A DNA stretch of 64,000 nt from NCBI RefSeq assembly GCF_000802225.1, contig NZ_JTDI01000007.1:1-64000 (forward strand), given 5' to 3'. Both the position numbers and the translations under genes were made by a program. Below are positions 15,591 through 24,563 of this stretch, piece by piece. Numbering within the stretch: the first letter of the stretch is position 1; every line of letters begins with the position of its first letter. Below the pieces are notes generated by a model. The model saw nothing but the letters and a program-made list of their open reading frames with translations. It was not told the DNA's origin and did no database searches. Source of the DNA: Novosphingobium malaysiense. GTDB lineage: Bacteria; Pseudomonadota; Alphaproteobacteria; Sphingomonadales; Sphingomonadaceae.

Positions 15591-16172
15591 CTACCAGTCG
15601 AACCAGCGCCGGCGGCGACGCGTATCGGGAACGCCGTCGTCGTCGGTATCGACGGCGCCCTCACGCTGGTACTCGTGGTGGCTGACATCGTCCCGATCAT
15701 GTCCGAGCGCTTCGGCCCTCGCTTCGGCGCGGGCTGCCCGTAATTCGGCTTCGTGCACGCGTTCCTGCGCGCTCCGCGCAGCCACCTCGCCGCGCCGTTC
15801 GCGCGAAATCGCGTAGTAATGGCTCCACATCTGGCTGTGCGCGAAAGCGAGTGCCAGCCCGCCGATAATCGCCAGGTTCTTGAGCACCATTACCTGCTGC
15901 ATCGGATCGCCAAGCTGATTATGGAAGAAGATGATCGTCAGCACCGTGAAGACGGCGAGCAGGACCGCCACGAGGCGAACCATGAATCCGGCGGCAAGGC
16001 AAAGGCCGGCCACGAGCTCGAAAATCCCGACCGGAATCGCCAGACCTCCGGCAAGCCCGACACCGGTAATCATGGCCTCCGTCCCGGCCACGTCCATGAG
16101 CTTTCCCGCGCCCGAAAAGATGAATATCAGCGCAAGCAGAAAACGACCGACAATGGCTGCTATCTTCGACAC
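15591..16172 (-). CDS. DoxX family membrane protein, 193 aa
   Basis: Four hydrophobic segments fill residues 1-115 (for example GRFLLALIFIFSGAGKLMD at the start and LVAVLLAVFTVLTIIFF), the DoxX pattern. Relatives are subunits or partners of thiol and quinone redox systems. The C-terminal about 75 residues are a charged, mostly helical tail rich in Glu and Arg that ends in RRRRWFDW, an unusual extension for DoxX. It stands alone between the catabolic operon and bpt. Confidence 0.85.
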   Translation of the reverse strand: MSKIAAIVGRFLLALIFIFSGAGKLMDVAGTEAMITGVGLAGGLAIPVGIFELVAGLCLAAGFMVRLVAVLLAVFTVLTIIFFHNQLGDPMQQVMVLKNLAIIGGLALAFAHSQMWSHYYAISRERRGEVAARSAQERVHEAELRAARAEARAEALGHDRDDVSHHEYQREGAVDTDDDGVPDTRRRRRWFDW

Positions 16173-16253
16173 GGCACTTCTCCCGCCAATGGCATGCGAA
16201 AAAAGCTTCGCGCGGGATATTGTTCCGTGAGCAGGGGCCGCGCCCCTTGCAGG

Positions 16254-17096
16254 TCAGGACCGAGGAATGGCGGGAATGCCGTCCTTGCCGCCGGTGGTCT
16301 GCGCATCGCGGGACGTGCGCGGCTTGGCGACCGCATCGGCGATCAGGCGGTCCTGCTCTCCAGCGCTGATCCGCTCCCAGCCAGCGCGACCGAGCTTTTC
16401 CATCGGCCTGTACCGCACCTTGTACTGCATGCGCGGCGAACCCTCGACCCAGTAGCCCAGATAGACGTAACCCAGCCCCATCTCCCGGGCCCGGGAAATG
16501 TGATCGAGGATGATGTAGTTACCCAGCCCCTGACGACCCTCGTGATGCGGATCGTAGAAGCTGTAGATCATCGAAAGTCCGTCGCACTGGCGGTCTGTCA
16601 GGCAGGCGCCGACCAGGCGGCCCGGCGTTACGCCATCGGCCGACGGTTCGCGGTATTCGATGACGTAGCTGGTCACCGGGGTGTGCTCGACCATGTCGGC
16701 GAAGTCGGTCTCATCCATCGTCGTCATGCCGCCCTCGGGGTGGCGTTCGGCGAGGTAGCGCTGAAGGAGATCGAATTGCTCATTGGTCGACCACGGACGG
16801 CAGACGGTAGCGATCAGGTCGGAATTTGCCTTGAGCGCCCGCTTCTGCGAGCCCGAAGGCTTGAACTCGTCTGCCACCACACGCACCGAGACGCAGGCAT
16901 TGCAATCGAGGCAGGAGGGGCGATAGGCGACGGTCTGGCTGCGACGGAAGCCGATGCGGCCGAGCGCATCGTTGAGCGAATCGGCATGCGGCCCCTTGAG
17001 TTCGGTGAAGACCTTGCGCTCGTTGCGGCCGGGAAGATACGGACACGGCGCCGGGCTGGTCACAAAAAACCTGGGAAATCGAACCTGGGCCGTCAC
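16254..17096 (-). CDS. bpt: Aspartate/glutamate leucyltransferase Bpt, 280 aa
   Basis: It transfers Leu from Leu-tRNA to N-terminal Asp or Glu of proteins, marking them for ClpS/ClpAP in the N-degron pathway. The N-terminal ATE domain shows PCPYLPGRNERKVFTEL, then CLDCNACVSVRV with the conserved cysteines. The C-terminal ATE domain shows SMIYSFYDPHHEGRQGLGNY and GYVYLGYWVEGSPRMQYK. Length is normal. It is monocistronic. Positions 17097-17393 on its upstream side hold only its control region and the end of ilvA, with no further gene seen. Confidence 0.95.
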   Translation of the reverse strand: MTAQVRFPRFFVTSPAPCPYLPGRNERKVFTELKGPHADSLNDALGRIGFRRSQTVAYRPSCLDCNACVSVRVVADEFKPSGSQKRALKANSDLIATVCRPWSTNEQFDLLQRYLAERHPEGGMTTMDETDFADMVEHTPVTSYVIEYREPSADGVTPGRLVGACLTDRQCDGLSMIYSFYDPHHEGRQGLGNYIILDHISRAREMGLGYVYLGYWVEGSPRMQYKVRYRPMEKLGRAGWERISAGEQDRLIADAVAKPRTSRDAQTTGGKDGIPAIPRS

Positions 17097-17393
17097 GGGT
17101 TTGAAACTTCCTCTTGCTCTCTATGTCGTCTGCCTTGGTGTGTTGACCCAAATATGCACGGCACGCCCGAACCTTCAAAGTCTTTTAACCACGAATCGCG
17201 ATGATTGTGCGGCCAAATCTGCCCGCCGGCGCTGCAAACGTACGTCGGCGTGCCAATTCGGAGCACCCGCAGGCCGCAACCTTTCATTCGCCCGCAGCGA
17301 GCCGCGCGTTCCGGTCGTCACCGCGACCGCCTTGCGGCAGCGCAATGACCTCGCATGTTCTTACAACGCCAGGACTGCCGCCCGGTTGCGGGA

Positions 17394-18647
17394 TCAGTCG
17401 GTTTCGACGAGCTTCACTTCGTAGCCCTCGCGGCGAAGGGCCGCGATCAGCGCATTGAGCTGGTCCCGATCGCGCGCCTCGCATTCGATCTCGGTGACGA
17501 GCCCCTTGGCGGGCAAGTGCGTGAAGATGCGCTGGTGGAACACCTCGATGATGTTCACATTGTGCTCGTGGAACACCTTGGCGACCTTGAACAGGGCGCC
17601 GGCGCGGTCCTGCAGGCCGATCCGCAGACGGGCGAGGCGACCGGAGCGGGCCAGGTCACGCAGCAGGACGTTGGCCAGCAACCGGGTATCGATGTTTCCG
17701 CCCGACAGCACGATGCCCACCTTGCGACCGGCAAACAGATCGCGGTTATCCATCAGTGCGGCCAGACCGGTCGCCCCGGCACCCTCAACCAGCGTCTTCT
17801 CGATCTGCAGCAGCAGCGCCAGCGCGCTCTCGATCTTCGATTCGCCGACCAGCAGAAAATCGTCGAGATGTTCGCGGAGCACCCTGGACGTGAACAGGCC
17901 CGGGGCGAAGACAGCGATGCCTTCGGCCAGGGTATCCCCGCCGATCGGCAGGTTCGTGCCCTTCAGCAGGTTGTACATCGAGGGATAGAGCTGCGCCTCG
18001 ACACCGACCAGATGGATATCCGGCTTGATGTCGCGCGCGACCGTGCTCATGCCCGCCCCGAGACCGCCGCCGCCGACGGGCAGCACCAACGTGTCGAGCT
18101 CGGGCGCGTCCTCCAGCATCTCGATGGCCACAGTGCCCTGCCCTGCCGCGACATGGGGATCGTCGAAGGGATGGACGAAGGTAAGGCCCAGTTCCTCTTC
18201 CAGCTTGCGGGCATGGGCATAGGCCTCGTCGAAGCTCTCGCCCTCCAGCACGACCTTGCCACCGACGCTCTCCGTCTGCATGACCTTCACCAGCGGCGTC
18301 GTCTTGGGCATGACGATCGTCACCGGCACGCCGAGCCGGGTGCCGTGATAGCTGAGGCCCTGCGCGTGATTGCCCGCCGAAGCCGCAATCACACCGCGAT
18401 TCCTGCGCTCCTCGTCGAGCTGCAACAGCGCATTGAGCGCACCGCGTTCCTTGTAAGCCGCCGTGAACTGAAGGTTTTCGAACTTGAGCCAGACATCCGC
18501 ACCGGTGATCGCGCTCAAGGTGGAACTGTATTGCGTGGGCGTACGCACCACGGCGCCCTTAATTCGCTCGGCTGCGGCGCGCACGTCGTCGGCGGTGAGC
18601 AGGGCGTCTTCGACCCCGGGAGCGATATTGAGCACTGGCTGTTCCAT
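17394..18647 (-). CDS. ilvA: Threonine ammonia-lyase with ACT domain, 417 aa
   Basis: A PLP enzyme that turns threonine into 2-oxobutyrate and ammonia, the entry to isoleucine synthesis or threonine breakdown. Lys66 in FTAAYKERGA is the Schiff-base lysine, and GGGGLGAG is the phosphate-binding loop. Residues about 340-415 form a single ACT-type domain (DRAGALFKVAKVFHEHNVNI). Its length and single short ACT domain fit the shorter ilvA/tdcB form common in Alphaproteobacteria. Allosteric behaviour cannot be told. A serine racemase-like activity is less likely given the ACT domain. Confidence 0.92.
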   Translation of the reverse strand: MEQPVLNIAPGVEDALLTADDVRAAAERIKGAVVRTPTQYSSTLSAITGADVWLKFENLQFTAAYKERGALNALLQLDEERRNRGVIAASAGNHAQGLSYHGTRLGVPVTIVMPKTTPLVKVMQTESVGGKVVLEGESFDEAYAHARKLEEELGLTFVHPFDDPHVAAGQGTVAIEMLEDAPELDTLVLPVGGGGLGAGMSTVARDIKPDIHLVGVEAQLYPSMYNLLKGTNLPIGGDTLAEGIAVFAPGLFTSRVLREHLDDFLLVGESKIESALALLLQIEKTLVEGAGATGLAALMDNRDLFAGRKVGIVLSGGNIDTRLLANVLLRDLARSGRLARLRIGLQDRAGALFKVAKVFHEHNVNIIEVFHQRIFTHLPAKGLVTEIECEARDRDQLNALIAALRREGYEVKLVETD

Positions 18648-18763
18648 AGGCAGGCGCGCCTACCGGAAACTGGGGTAAATTGAAAGCAAACTTGGGGGGA
18701 AAGGCAGCGGAAGGCTCGCTTCTGGCTGTTTGCTTTCGCGCAAAAGCGGGTAGAAGGCGCCAC

Positions 18764-19672
18764 ATGAGCCAGAGCACCAGCGAACCTCGCAAGGTATCCC
18801 TGATCGGCCTCGGCGTGATGGGCGGCGCAATCGCGCGGCACATCGCAAAAGCGGGGCATGAACTGACGATCCACAACCGTTCACCCGAGCGGGCCAGGAA
18901 ATGGACCGAGGACAATCCCGACCTTGCCCACCGCATTGCCGCCAATCCCGCCCACGCGGCGCAGGATGCCGACGTAGTCATCACCTGCGTTGGCAACGAC
19001 GACGATCTCGCCGATGTCGTTCTGGGCCCCAACGGCGTGTTCCGCATGCTCAAGAAGGGCGGCGTATTCATCGATCACACGACCGTATCGGCCCGCATCG
19101 CCCGGCAAATCTCGGTGGAAGCGCGCGACCTGCAGATACACTGCGTCGATGCCCCGATGACGGGGTCGCAGATCGGCGCCGAGCGGGGCACGCTCACGCT
19201 GATGTGCGGCGGGCGAAAGGATGCCATCGAGGCGGCGCGCCCGGTGATGGAGGCCTATTCGCAGCGCATCGTCCACGTTGGCAAGGCCGGCTCGGGCCAG
19301 ATCGCCAAGATGGCCAACCAGATCTGCATCGCCGGCAATGTCGCCGCCTTGGCCGAAGCCGTGCGCTTCGCGCAGGCGTCGCACCTGGACATGGAAAAAG
19401 TCTACGAAGCGATCTCCGGCGGCGCGGCGCAGTCATGGCAGATGGACAATCGCTGGAAGACGATGGACGCTGACGAGTTCGATTTCGGCTTCGCCATCGA
19501 CTGGATGCGCAAGGACCTTGGCCTCAGTCTCGAGGAAGGGCGCGGCCTGGGCGTGTCGCTGCCCGTAGCGGCGCTGATAGACCAGTTCTTCGCAGAGATT
19601 CAGGCAATGGGCGGCGGCCGGCTCGACACCAGCGCGATCATCAAGCGGCTGCCCAAAAAGGGCAAGAAGTGA
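18764..19672 (+). CDS. NAD(P)-dependent beta-hydroxyacid dehydrogenase, 302 aa
   Basis: A 3-hydroxyisobutyrate dehydrogenase/6-phosphogluconate dehydrogenase family enzyme. The N-terminal Rossmann motif is GLGVMGGAIA, substrate-binding DAPMTGSQIGAERGTLT follows, and GSGQIAKMANQ holds the catalytic Lys. ATG 18764 has a modest AAGGCG site; the frame up to 18680 is an unlikely extension. The stop overlaps the GTG start of the next gene (GTGA at 19669-19672), so the two form an operon. The exact hydroxyacid is unknown. Confidence 0.9.
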   Translation: MSQSTSEPRKVSLIGLGVMGGAIARHIAKAGHELTIHNRSPERARKWTEDNPDLAHRIAANPAHAAQDADVVITCVGNDDDLADVVLGPNGVFRMLKKGGVFIDHTTVSARIARQISVEARDLQIHCVDAPMTGSQIGAERGTLTLMCGGRKDAIEAARPVMEAYSQRIVHVGKAGSGQIAKMANQICIAGNVAALAEAVRFAQASHLDMEKVYEAISGGAAQSWQMDNRWKTMDADEFDFGFAIDWMRKDLGLSLEEGRGLGVSLPVAALIDQFFAEIQAMGGGRLDTSAIIKRLPKKGKK

Positions 19673-21411
19673 AGTTCACGAAACGGGCGGCCCTGACTGC
19701 CGCACTGGCCTGCACCCTGATCGCCCTGCCCGCCGCGGCAAGGAAGAAAAAGGACGCCGAGGAAGAAAAGCCGGTCGCAGGAACGCTGATCGACAACGTC
19801 GACGGTCTGACGCCAGACGGTGCGGGCGGTATCGAGCGCTTCGACGGTTTCCTGATCGGGCCGGACGGGCGCGTGGTTGAGGTCTACCATTCCGGCGACA
19901 AGCGCCCGCAACGGGTGGACTACAGGCTCGATGGCAAGGGCCGCATCGTCGTTCCCGGCATGATCGACGCTCACGGCCACGTTATGGCGACGGGTTTCGC
20001 GCGCATGACGCTCGACCTGTCGATGACCAGTTCGCTCGACGAAGCGCTTTCGCGCATCGCCGCCTGGACCGCCGCCCACCCCGATGCACCGTGGATTCTC
20101 GGCAGCGGCTGGAATCAGGTGAAGTGGGGCCTGGGGAGGATGCCTACCGCAGCCGAGCTCGACGCGGCCACCGGCGGCAAGCCGGCCTGGCTTGCCCGCG
20201 TCGACGGCCACGCCGGCTGGGCGAACACGGCAGCTATCAAGGCCGCCGAGGTCACTGCCGCAACGCCCGATCCTGCGGGCGGAGAAATCGTGCGCGTCTC
20301 CGGGAGCAAGGCGCCCGCCGGCGTGTTCATCGATGCCGCGACCACACTGATCGAGAGCAAGGTTCCCGAGCCCAGGCCCGAAGATCGCGACACCGCGCTC
20401 GGCGAGGCACAACTCGCCCTTCTGGCACAAGGCGTCACCGCCGTTGCCGACATGGGGACCACGATAGAGGACTGGCAGGCGTTCCGCCGCTCCGGCGATC
20501 TGGGTCATTTGCGCGTGCGCATCGTGTCCTATGCCGCGGGCGTCGACGACATGCGCCTGATCGGCGGTCCGCGGCCGACGCCATGGCTCTATGGCGACCG
20601 GCTCAAGATGAATGGGCTGAAGCTTTACCTCGACGGCGCATTGGGATCGCGCGGCGCCTGGCTCAAGGCGCCTTATGCCGACGCTCCGGCGAGCGATGGT
20701 CTGCCGCAGATGAACGAGACGCAGCTCGGCAACCTGATGAGCCGGGCCGCGATCGACAATTTTCAGGTTGCCGTCCACGCCATCGGCGACGAGGCCAATG
20801 CCACCGTTCTCGACACCATCGACGAGCTGTCCGCCACCTACAAGGGGGACCGCCGCTGGCGTATCGAACATGCCCAGATCGTCGATCCCGCCGATATCCC
20901 GCGGTTCGGCGAACATGGCGTGATCGCCTCGATGCAGCCGCAGCATGAGGCCTCCGACCGCGTGATGGCCGAACAGCGACTGGGTCCGGACCGGCTCGCC
21001 GGTGCCTATGCCTGGAAATCGCTGGCAGGGGCCGGCGCGACGCTGGCTTTCGGATCCGACACTCCGGTCGAACCCGCAAATCCTTTCGAGGGTATTGCCG
21101 TCGCCATAACCCGGCAGGACGCCGACGGCGAGCCAGTCGGAGGATGGCAACCGCGGGAAATCATCAGCCGCGAAGCCGCGCTCAACGCCTATACCACCGG
21201 TGCAGCCTACGCGATGTTCGCCGAGGATCGTCTCGGCCGCATCGCCAAAGGCTACGACGCCGATTTTCTCTTCGTCGACACCGACCCGACGCTGGCAACG
21301 CCCCAGCAGATCCGTAACACCCGGGTTCTGGAAACATGGATTGGAGGCCAACAGGCGTGGTCGGTAGCCATGGATCGGACCGGGGAAGAGTTTGTACCCG
21401 AGGGACGGTAG
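19669..21411 (+). CDS. Exported amidohydrolase, YtcJ-like, 580 aa
   Basis: A metal-dependent amidohydrolase of the TIM-barrel superfamily. Residues 1-24 look like a signal peptide (ALTAALACTLIALPAAA). Metal and active-site elements: DAHGHVMATG (HxH), VAVHAIGDEAN, HAQIVD and FGSDTPVEPANPF. YtcJ-type enzymes hydrolyse N-acyl or cyclic amides of unknown physiological role. GTG start, translationally coupled to the dehydrogenase. A periplasmic location is inferred from the leader. Confidence 0.9.
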   Translation: MKFTKRAALTAALACTLIALPAAARKKKDAEEEKPVAGTLIDNVDGLTPDGAGGIERFDGFLIGPDGRVVEVYHSGDKRPQRVDYRLDGKGRIVVPGMIDAHGHVMATGFARMTLDLSMTSSLDEALSRIAAWTAAHPDAPWILGSGWNQVKWGLGRMPTAAELDAATGGKPAWLARVDGHAGWANTAAIKAAEVTAATPDPAGGEIVRVSGSKAPAGVFIDAATTLIESKVPEPRPEDRDTALGEAQLALLAQGVTAVADMGTTIEDWQAFRRSGDLGHLRVRIVSYAAGVDDMRLIGGPRPTPWLYGDRLKMNGLKLYLDGALGSRGAWLKAPYADAPASDGLPQMNETQLGNLMSRAAIDNFQVAVHAIGDEANATVLDTIDELSATYKGDRRWRIEHAQIVDPADIPRFGEHGVIASMQPQHEASDRVMAEQRLGPDRLAGAYAWKSLAGAGATLAFGSDTPVEPANPFEGIAVAITRQDADGEPVGGWQPREIISREAALNAYTTGAAYAMFAEDRLGRIAKGYDADFLFVDTDPTLATPQQIRNTRVLETWIGGQQAWSVAMDRTGEEFVPEGR

Positions 21412-21458
21412 CGGAGCGGGGCGCCCTCACGCCGTGGCTGTGACCTGTCCCTATCCGA

Positions 21459-22262
21459 TCACTCGGCTGTCGCGCTCGCGGCCTTTTCCTCGGCAGCCTT
21501 CTCGCGCGCGTCGCGGCGTTCGGTGAAGAGCATGACCAATAGCGTGCCTTCGAACAGGGCCATAAGCGGCAATGCCAGCATGAGCTGCGAAATCACGTCG
21601 GGCGGCGTCGCGATGGCCGCGATCACGAAGATTCCGACGATGGCATAGCGGCGCGCGCCGGCGACCTGGTCGCGCGTTACGATCCCTGCGCGATTGAGCA
21701 GCATCAGCAGCACGGGCAAGAGAAAACTGATGCCGAAAGCGAGAATGAACTGCATGACCAGCGAAAGGTAGTCGCCGGTGCCGGGCAGGGCTTCCAGTTT
21801 GAGACCGCCCTTGTCACCCTGAAATCCCAGGAAGAAATGGAAGGCCGTGGGCATGACCACGTAGTAGGCAAGCGCGGCGCCCATGGTGAAGAGAACCGGC
21901 GTGGCAACCAGGAAGGGCAGGAACGCCTTCTTCTCCTTGGCATAGAGCCCGGGTGCGACGAAAGCCCAGATCTGGTTGGCGATCACCGGGAAGCTGACGA
22001 AGAAGGCGGCGAAAAGCGCGACTTTCACTTCGACGAAGAACGCTTCGTAGAGCTTGGTGTAGATCAGCTTCCCCTGCCCTGCGGGAAAGGCATGGGTCAG
22101 GGGGCGGACCAGGAAGCCGAAGATATCGCTGGCGAAGTAGAAGCACACGCCGAAGGCCACAGCGAAGGCCAGGAAGGCGCGCAGCAGGCGCGTGCGCAGT
22201 TCGATCAGGTGATCGAGCAGCGGAGCTTGCGATTCATCGATGTCGGGAATGCGAAATGCCAT
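21459..22262 (-). CDS. tatC: Twin-arginine translocase subunit TatC, 267 aa
   Basis: The core receptor of Tat export, which binds twin-arginine signal peptides of folded proteins. The N-terminal amphipathic part DESQAPLLDHLIELRTRLLR is the family signature, followed by six membrane spans, with the conserved PVIANQIWAFVAPGLY after the second. The charged C-terminus (RRDAREKAAEEKAA) is cytoplasmic. Last gene of the tatABC set. Likely clients here include the serine hydrolase at 44029-45339, which has an RR leader. Confidence 0.97.
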   Translation of the reverse strand: MAFRIPDIDESQAPLLDHLIELRTRLLRAFLAFAVAFGVCFYFASDIFGFLVRPLTHAFPAGQGKLIYTKLYEAFFVEVKVALFAAFFVSFPVIANQIWAFVAPGLYAKEKKAFLPFLVATPVLFTMGAALAYYVVMPTAFHFFLGFQGDKGGLKLEALPGTGDYLSLVMQFILAFGISFLLPVLLMLLNRAGIVTRDQVAGARRYAIVGIFVIAAIATPPDVISQLMLALPLMALFEGTLLVMLFTERRDAREKAAEEKAASATAE

Positions 22263-22273
22263 GGCGGGACCGA

Positions 22274-22672
22274 TCAGGGCGGCGGAGGCGGAAGGTTGAA
22301 TTCCGCCTGTTCCGGATCACCGGACGGCTTTTGCTTCCGATCCGATGGCTCCATTTCCGGGGTGGCATCCGGTGAAGCCTCGGCGTCACTGGGCTTCGGC
22401 GTGGTCGGCGCCTGCATGTCCTCGGCGGTGGGAAGCTGCGGGGTCGATTTCATGATCGCCTCGTTCTGCTCGCGCCACTTCTTCTCCATTTCCTCCAGTT
22501 CGGCCTCGCGCACCATGGCGTCGATACCCGCGCGGAAATGGCCGGAAATCTTGCGCATCTTGCCGATCCAGCGGCCAGCCGTGCGCATCGCCAGCGGCAT
22601 GTCCTTGGGGCCGATGACGACGACCGCCACGATGACGACCATCAGGAGTTCGGAGGCGCCGATGTCAAACAT
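22274..22672 (-). CDS. tatB: Twin-arginine translocase subunit TatB, 132 aa
   Basis: Forms the substrate-binding complex with TatC. One N-terminal membrane helix (LLMVVIVAVVVIGPKDMP) is followed by the amphipathic helix AMRTAGRWIGKMRKISGHFR and a long Pro/Glu-rich cytoplasmic tail ending in PPPP, usual for TatB. It lies 11 bp upstream of tatC and 36 bp downstream of tatA, in one operon. Confidence 0.95.
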   Translation of the reverse strand: MFDIGASELLMVVIVAVVVIGPKDMPLAMRTAGRWIGKMRKISGHFRAGIDAMVREAELEEMEKKWREQNEAIMKSTPQLPTAEDMQAPTTPKPSDAEASPDATPEMEPSDRKQKPSGDPEQAEFNLPPPPP

Positions 22673-22708
22673 CGCCGGTGTGCGACCTTGCCCTGTCCAG
22701 CGTCAGGC

Positions 22709-22957
22709 TCAGGCCTGACCGTTCTTGGTCTCGCTGGGCGTCGGGCTGGGATCGCCCTGCTGCTGCTGCGAGGTGATCTGCGCGGGCGGAGTGGTGTCCT
22801 TTTCCGAGGCCTTCTTCTCGTCCTCGTTCATGCCTTCCTTGAAGCTCTTGATGCCCTTGCCGAAGTCACCCATGATTTCCGACACGCGGCCGCGTCCGAA
22901 CAGCACGAGGACGATCACCAGAACGATCAACCAGTGCCATATCGAGAAGCTACCCAT
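22709..22957 (-). CDS. tatA: Twin-arginine translocase subunit TatA, 82 aa
   Basis: Pore-forming subunit of Tat export. An N-terminal helix (WHWLIVLVIVLVLFGRGRV) with the FGRG hinge leads into the amphipathic GDFGKGIKSFKEGMN, then a charged tail. Size is normal. It follows scpB in the same direction with a 65-bp gap, so it may be read from the same transcript or from its own promoter in that gap. Confidence 0.95.
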   Translation of the reverse strand: MGSFSIWHWLIVLVIVLVLFGRGRVSEIMGDFGKGIKSFKEGMNEDEKKASEKDTTPPAQITSQQQQGDPSPTPSETKNGQA

Positions 22958-23022
22958 ACCTAATACTCCAAATTCGGTGCGCCGATTCCAGACGCTACGC
23001 GGCCCATTTAGGAGCTTTGCGG

Positions 23023-23739
23023 CTAACTTGCCAGTCCGTCATCGTTGTGACCCAGTCCAGTCGCATCGCCGTCATCTTCTTCCTGATCCGGCGGATTTCC
23101 GGGACTGAGCGCCGATTCTATCATCTCGTCATCGACCGGATCGAGAAGACCTGCCGCTCTCAATTCGTCGATTCCTGGCAGTTCCTTCAACGACTTGAGC
23201 CCGAAATGCGCCAGGAATTCGGGCGTGGTCGCGTAGATGACCGGGCGGCCGGGCACTTCGCGACGGCCGGCAACGCGCACCCAGCCGGCTTCCATCAGCA
23301 CGTCGAGCGTGCCCTTGGCGGTCTGCACGCCGCGAATCGCCTCGATCTCGGCGCGGCTGACGGGCTCGTGGTAGGCGACGATGGCCAGGACTTCGGTAGC
23401 GGCGCGGGACAGCCGGCGCAGTTCTTCCTTCTCACGGCGCAGCAGGTGGGCAAGATCTGGCGCTGTCTCGAAATGCCAGCGCTTGCCCCGCTCGACGAGA
23501 CGGATACCGCGCTGCGCATAGTGCTGCTGCAACTCTGCCAGCGCCGGGCGCACATCGGCCTGCCCGAGATGGGTCGAGATCTGGTCCACCGTCATCGGCT
23601 GCTCGGCAGCGAACAGCGTGGCCTCTACTGCACGGACCAGATCGTCCGGGGCTTCGACAGGCTCAGCCTGAGCGGTGCCTGGACCAACGCATTCTTCCGC
23701 TCGTCCTGAGCTTGTCGAAGGACGGTTATCGGACGTCAC
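23023..23739 (-). CDS. scpB: Segregation and condensation protein ScpB, 238 aa
   Basis: Winged-helix kleisin partner of the SMC-ScpAB complex, needed for chromosome compaction. The core begins near residue 32 (DDLVRAVEATLFAAEQPMTV), and the second winged helix has VLAIVAYHEPVSRAEIEAIR. The GTG start at 23739 overlaps the scpA stop as GTGA, which fixes it. Residues about 6-30 are not part of the family: they are encoded by a REP-like inverted repeat (23650-23723). The acidic tail (DQEEDDGDATG) is common. smc itself is at 48656-52093. Confidence 0.93.
   Translation of the reverse strand: MTSDNRPSTSSGRAEECVGPGTAQAEPVEAPDDLVRAVEATLFAAEQPMTVDQISTHLGQADVRPALAELQQHYAQRGIRLVERGKRWHFETAPDLAHLLRREKEELRRLSRAATEVLAIVAYHEPVSRAEIEAIRGVQTAKGTLDVLMEAGWVRVAGRREVPGRPVIYATTPEFLAHFGLKSLKELPGIDELRAAGLLDPVDDEMIESALSPGNPPDQEEDDGDATGLGHNDDGLAS
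23650..23723. repeat. REP-like inverted repeat inside the 5' end of scpB
   Basis: The left arm 23650-23675 and right arm 23697-23723 are imperfect reverse complements, sharing CTTCGACA, GCTCAG and GAGCGG, with a 21-base centre. The CTTCGACAAGCTCAGGACGA-type arm is, from general knowledge, a frequent palindromic repeat of sphingomonad genomes, normally between genes. Here it is translated in frame as a 25-residue N-terminal insertion. I found no second full copy in the window. Confidence 0.75.
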
Positions 23740-24560
23740 GGCTTGGCCGCCTTGAGGCGCAGCGGTCCGAAAGTCTCGTCCTGCGCTATCTCGGCCTTGC
23801 CGGTTCGCGCCAGTTCCAGCACCGCGACGAAGCTGGACGCCAGTGCCGAGCGGCGCAATTGCGGATTGGCCCAGCTATCGTGCGCGGGAGGCAGGAAATC
23901 GCGCAGGTCCATCCAGTCGATCGCGACGCCGAGCATCGAGGAGACCCGCTGGATTGCGCTGTCGAGCGTCATCACCATGCGCTCGCGCACCATGTGGACG
24001 ACCGGCTCGTTGCGGATCTTCACATCGCCATAGGCGCGGATGAGATCGAACCACTCGCATTGCCAGCGGTTCTTGCGGTCGACTCGCAGCCCCTCCGCCG
24101 CGCCGCGCTGGAACACGTCGCGACCGAGGCGATCGCGCCCCATAAGCCGCGCGGCAGCCTCGCGCATGGCGCCGAGCCGCTGGAGGCGTAGTTGCAGGCG
24201 CAGGGCCAGTTCCTCGGGGCTCGGGTCTTCCTGCTCGTCCTTGGGCAGCAGCAGTGCCGACTTGAGGTAGGCCAGCCACGCCGCCATCACGAGGTAATCT
24301 GCGGCCAGTTCCAGCCGTAATGCCTCGGCCTGCTCGATATAGGTGAGGTACTGATCCACCAGTTCGAGGATCGAGATCGTGCGAAGGTCGACCTTCTGCC
24401 TGCGCGCCAGGTCGAGCAGCAGGTCCAGCGGTCCCTCCCAACCGTCGATCTCGAGGTAGAGCGCTTCCTTGCGTGTCTCTGCCGCGGCAGCACCATCCCA
24501 ATCGTCTTCGGCCGCATCGAGCGGATTTCCGGACGTTTCGGGAAGTCCGCCGTAGTCCAT
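23736..24560 (-). CDS. scpA: Segregation and condensation protein ScpA, 274 aa
   Basis: Kleisin subunit that bridges SMC heads. The N-terminal helical part carries the signature WEGPLDLLLDLARRQKVDLR and QYLTYIEQAEALRLELAADY, then LVMAAWLAYLKSALLLP. The C-terminal winged helix contains RRSALASSFVAVLELARTG. The ATG at 24560 lies 3 bases after the nagZ stop. It overlaps scpB by four bases. Length is normal for Alphaproteobacteria. Confidence 0.95.
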   Translation of the reverse strand: MDYGGLPETSGNPLDAAEDDWDGAAAAETRKEALYLEIDGWEGPLDLLLDLARRQKVDLRTISILELVDQYLTYIEQAEALRLELAADYLVMAAWLAYLKSALLLPKDEQEDPSPEELALRLQLRLQRLGAMREAAARLMGRDRLGRDVFQRGAAEGLRVDRKNRWQCEWFDLIRAYGDVKIRNEPVVHMVRERMVMTLDSAIQRVSSMLGVAIDWMDLRDFLPPAHDSWANPQLRRSALASSFVAVLELARTGKAEIAQDETFGPLRLKAAKP

Positions 24561-24563
24561 CCC

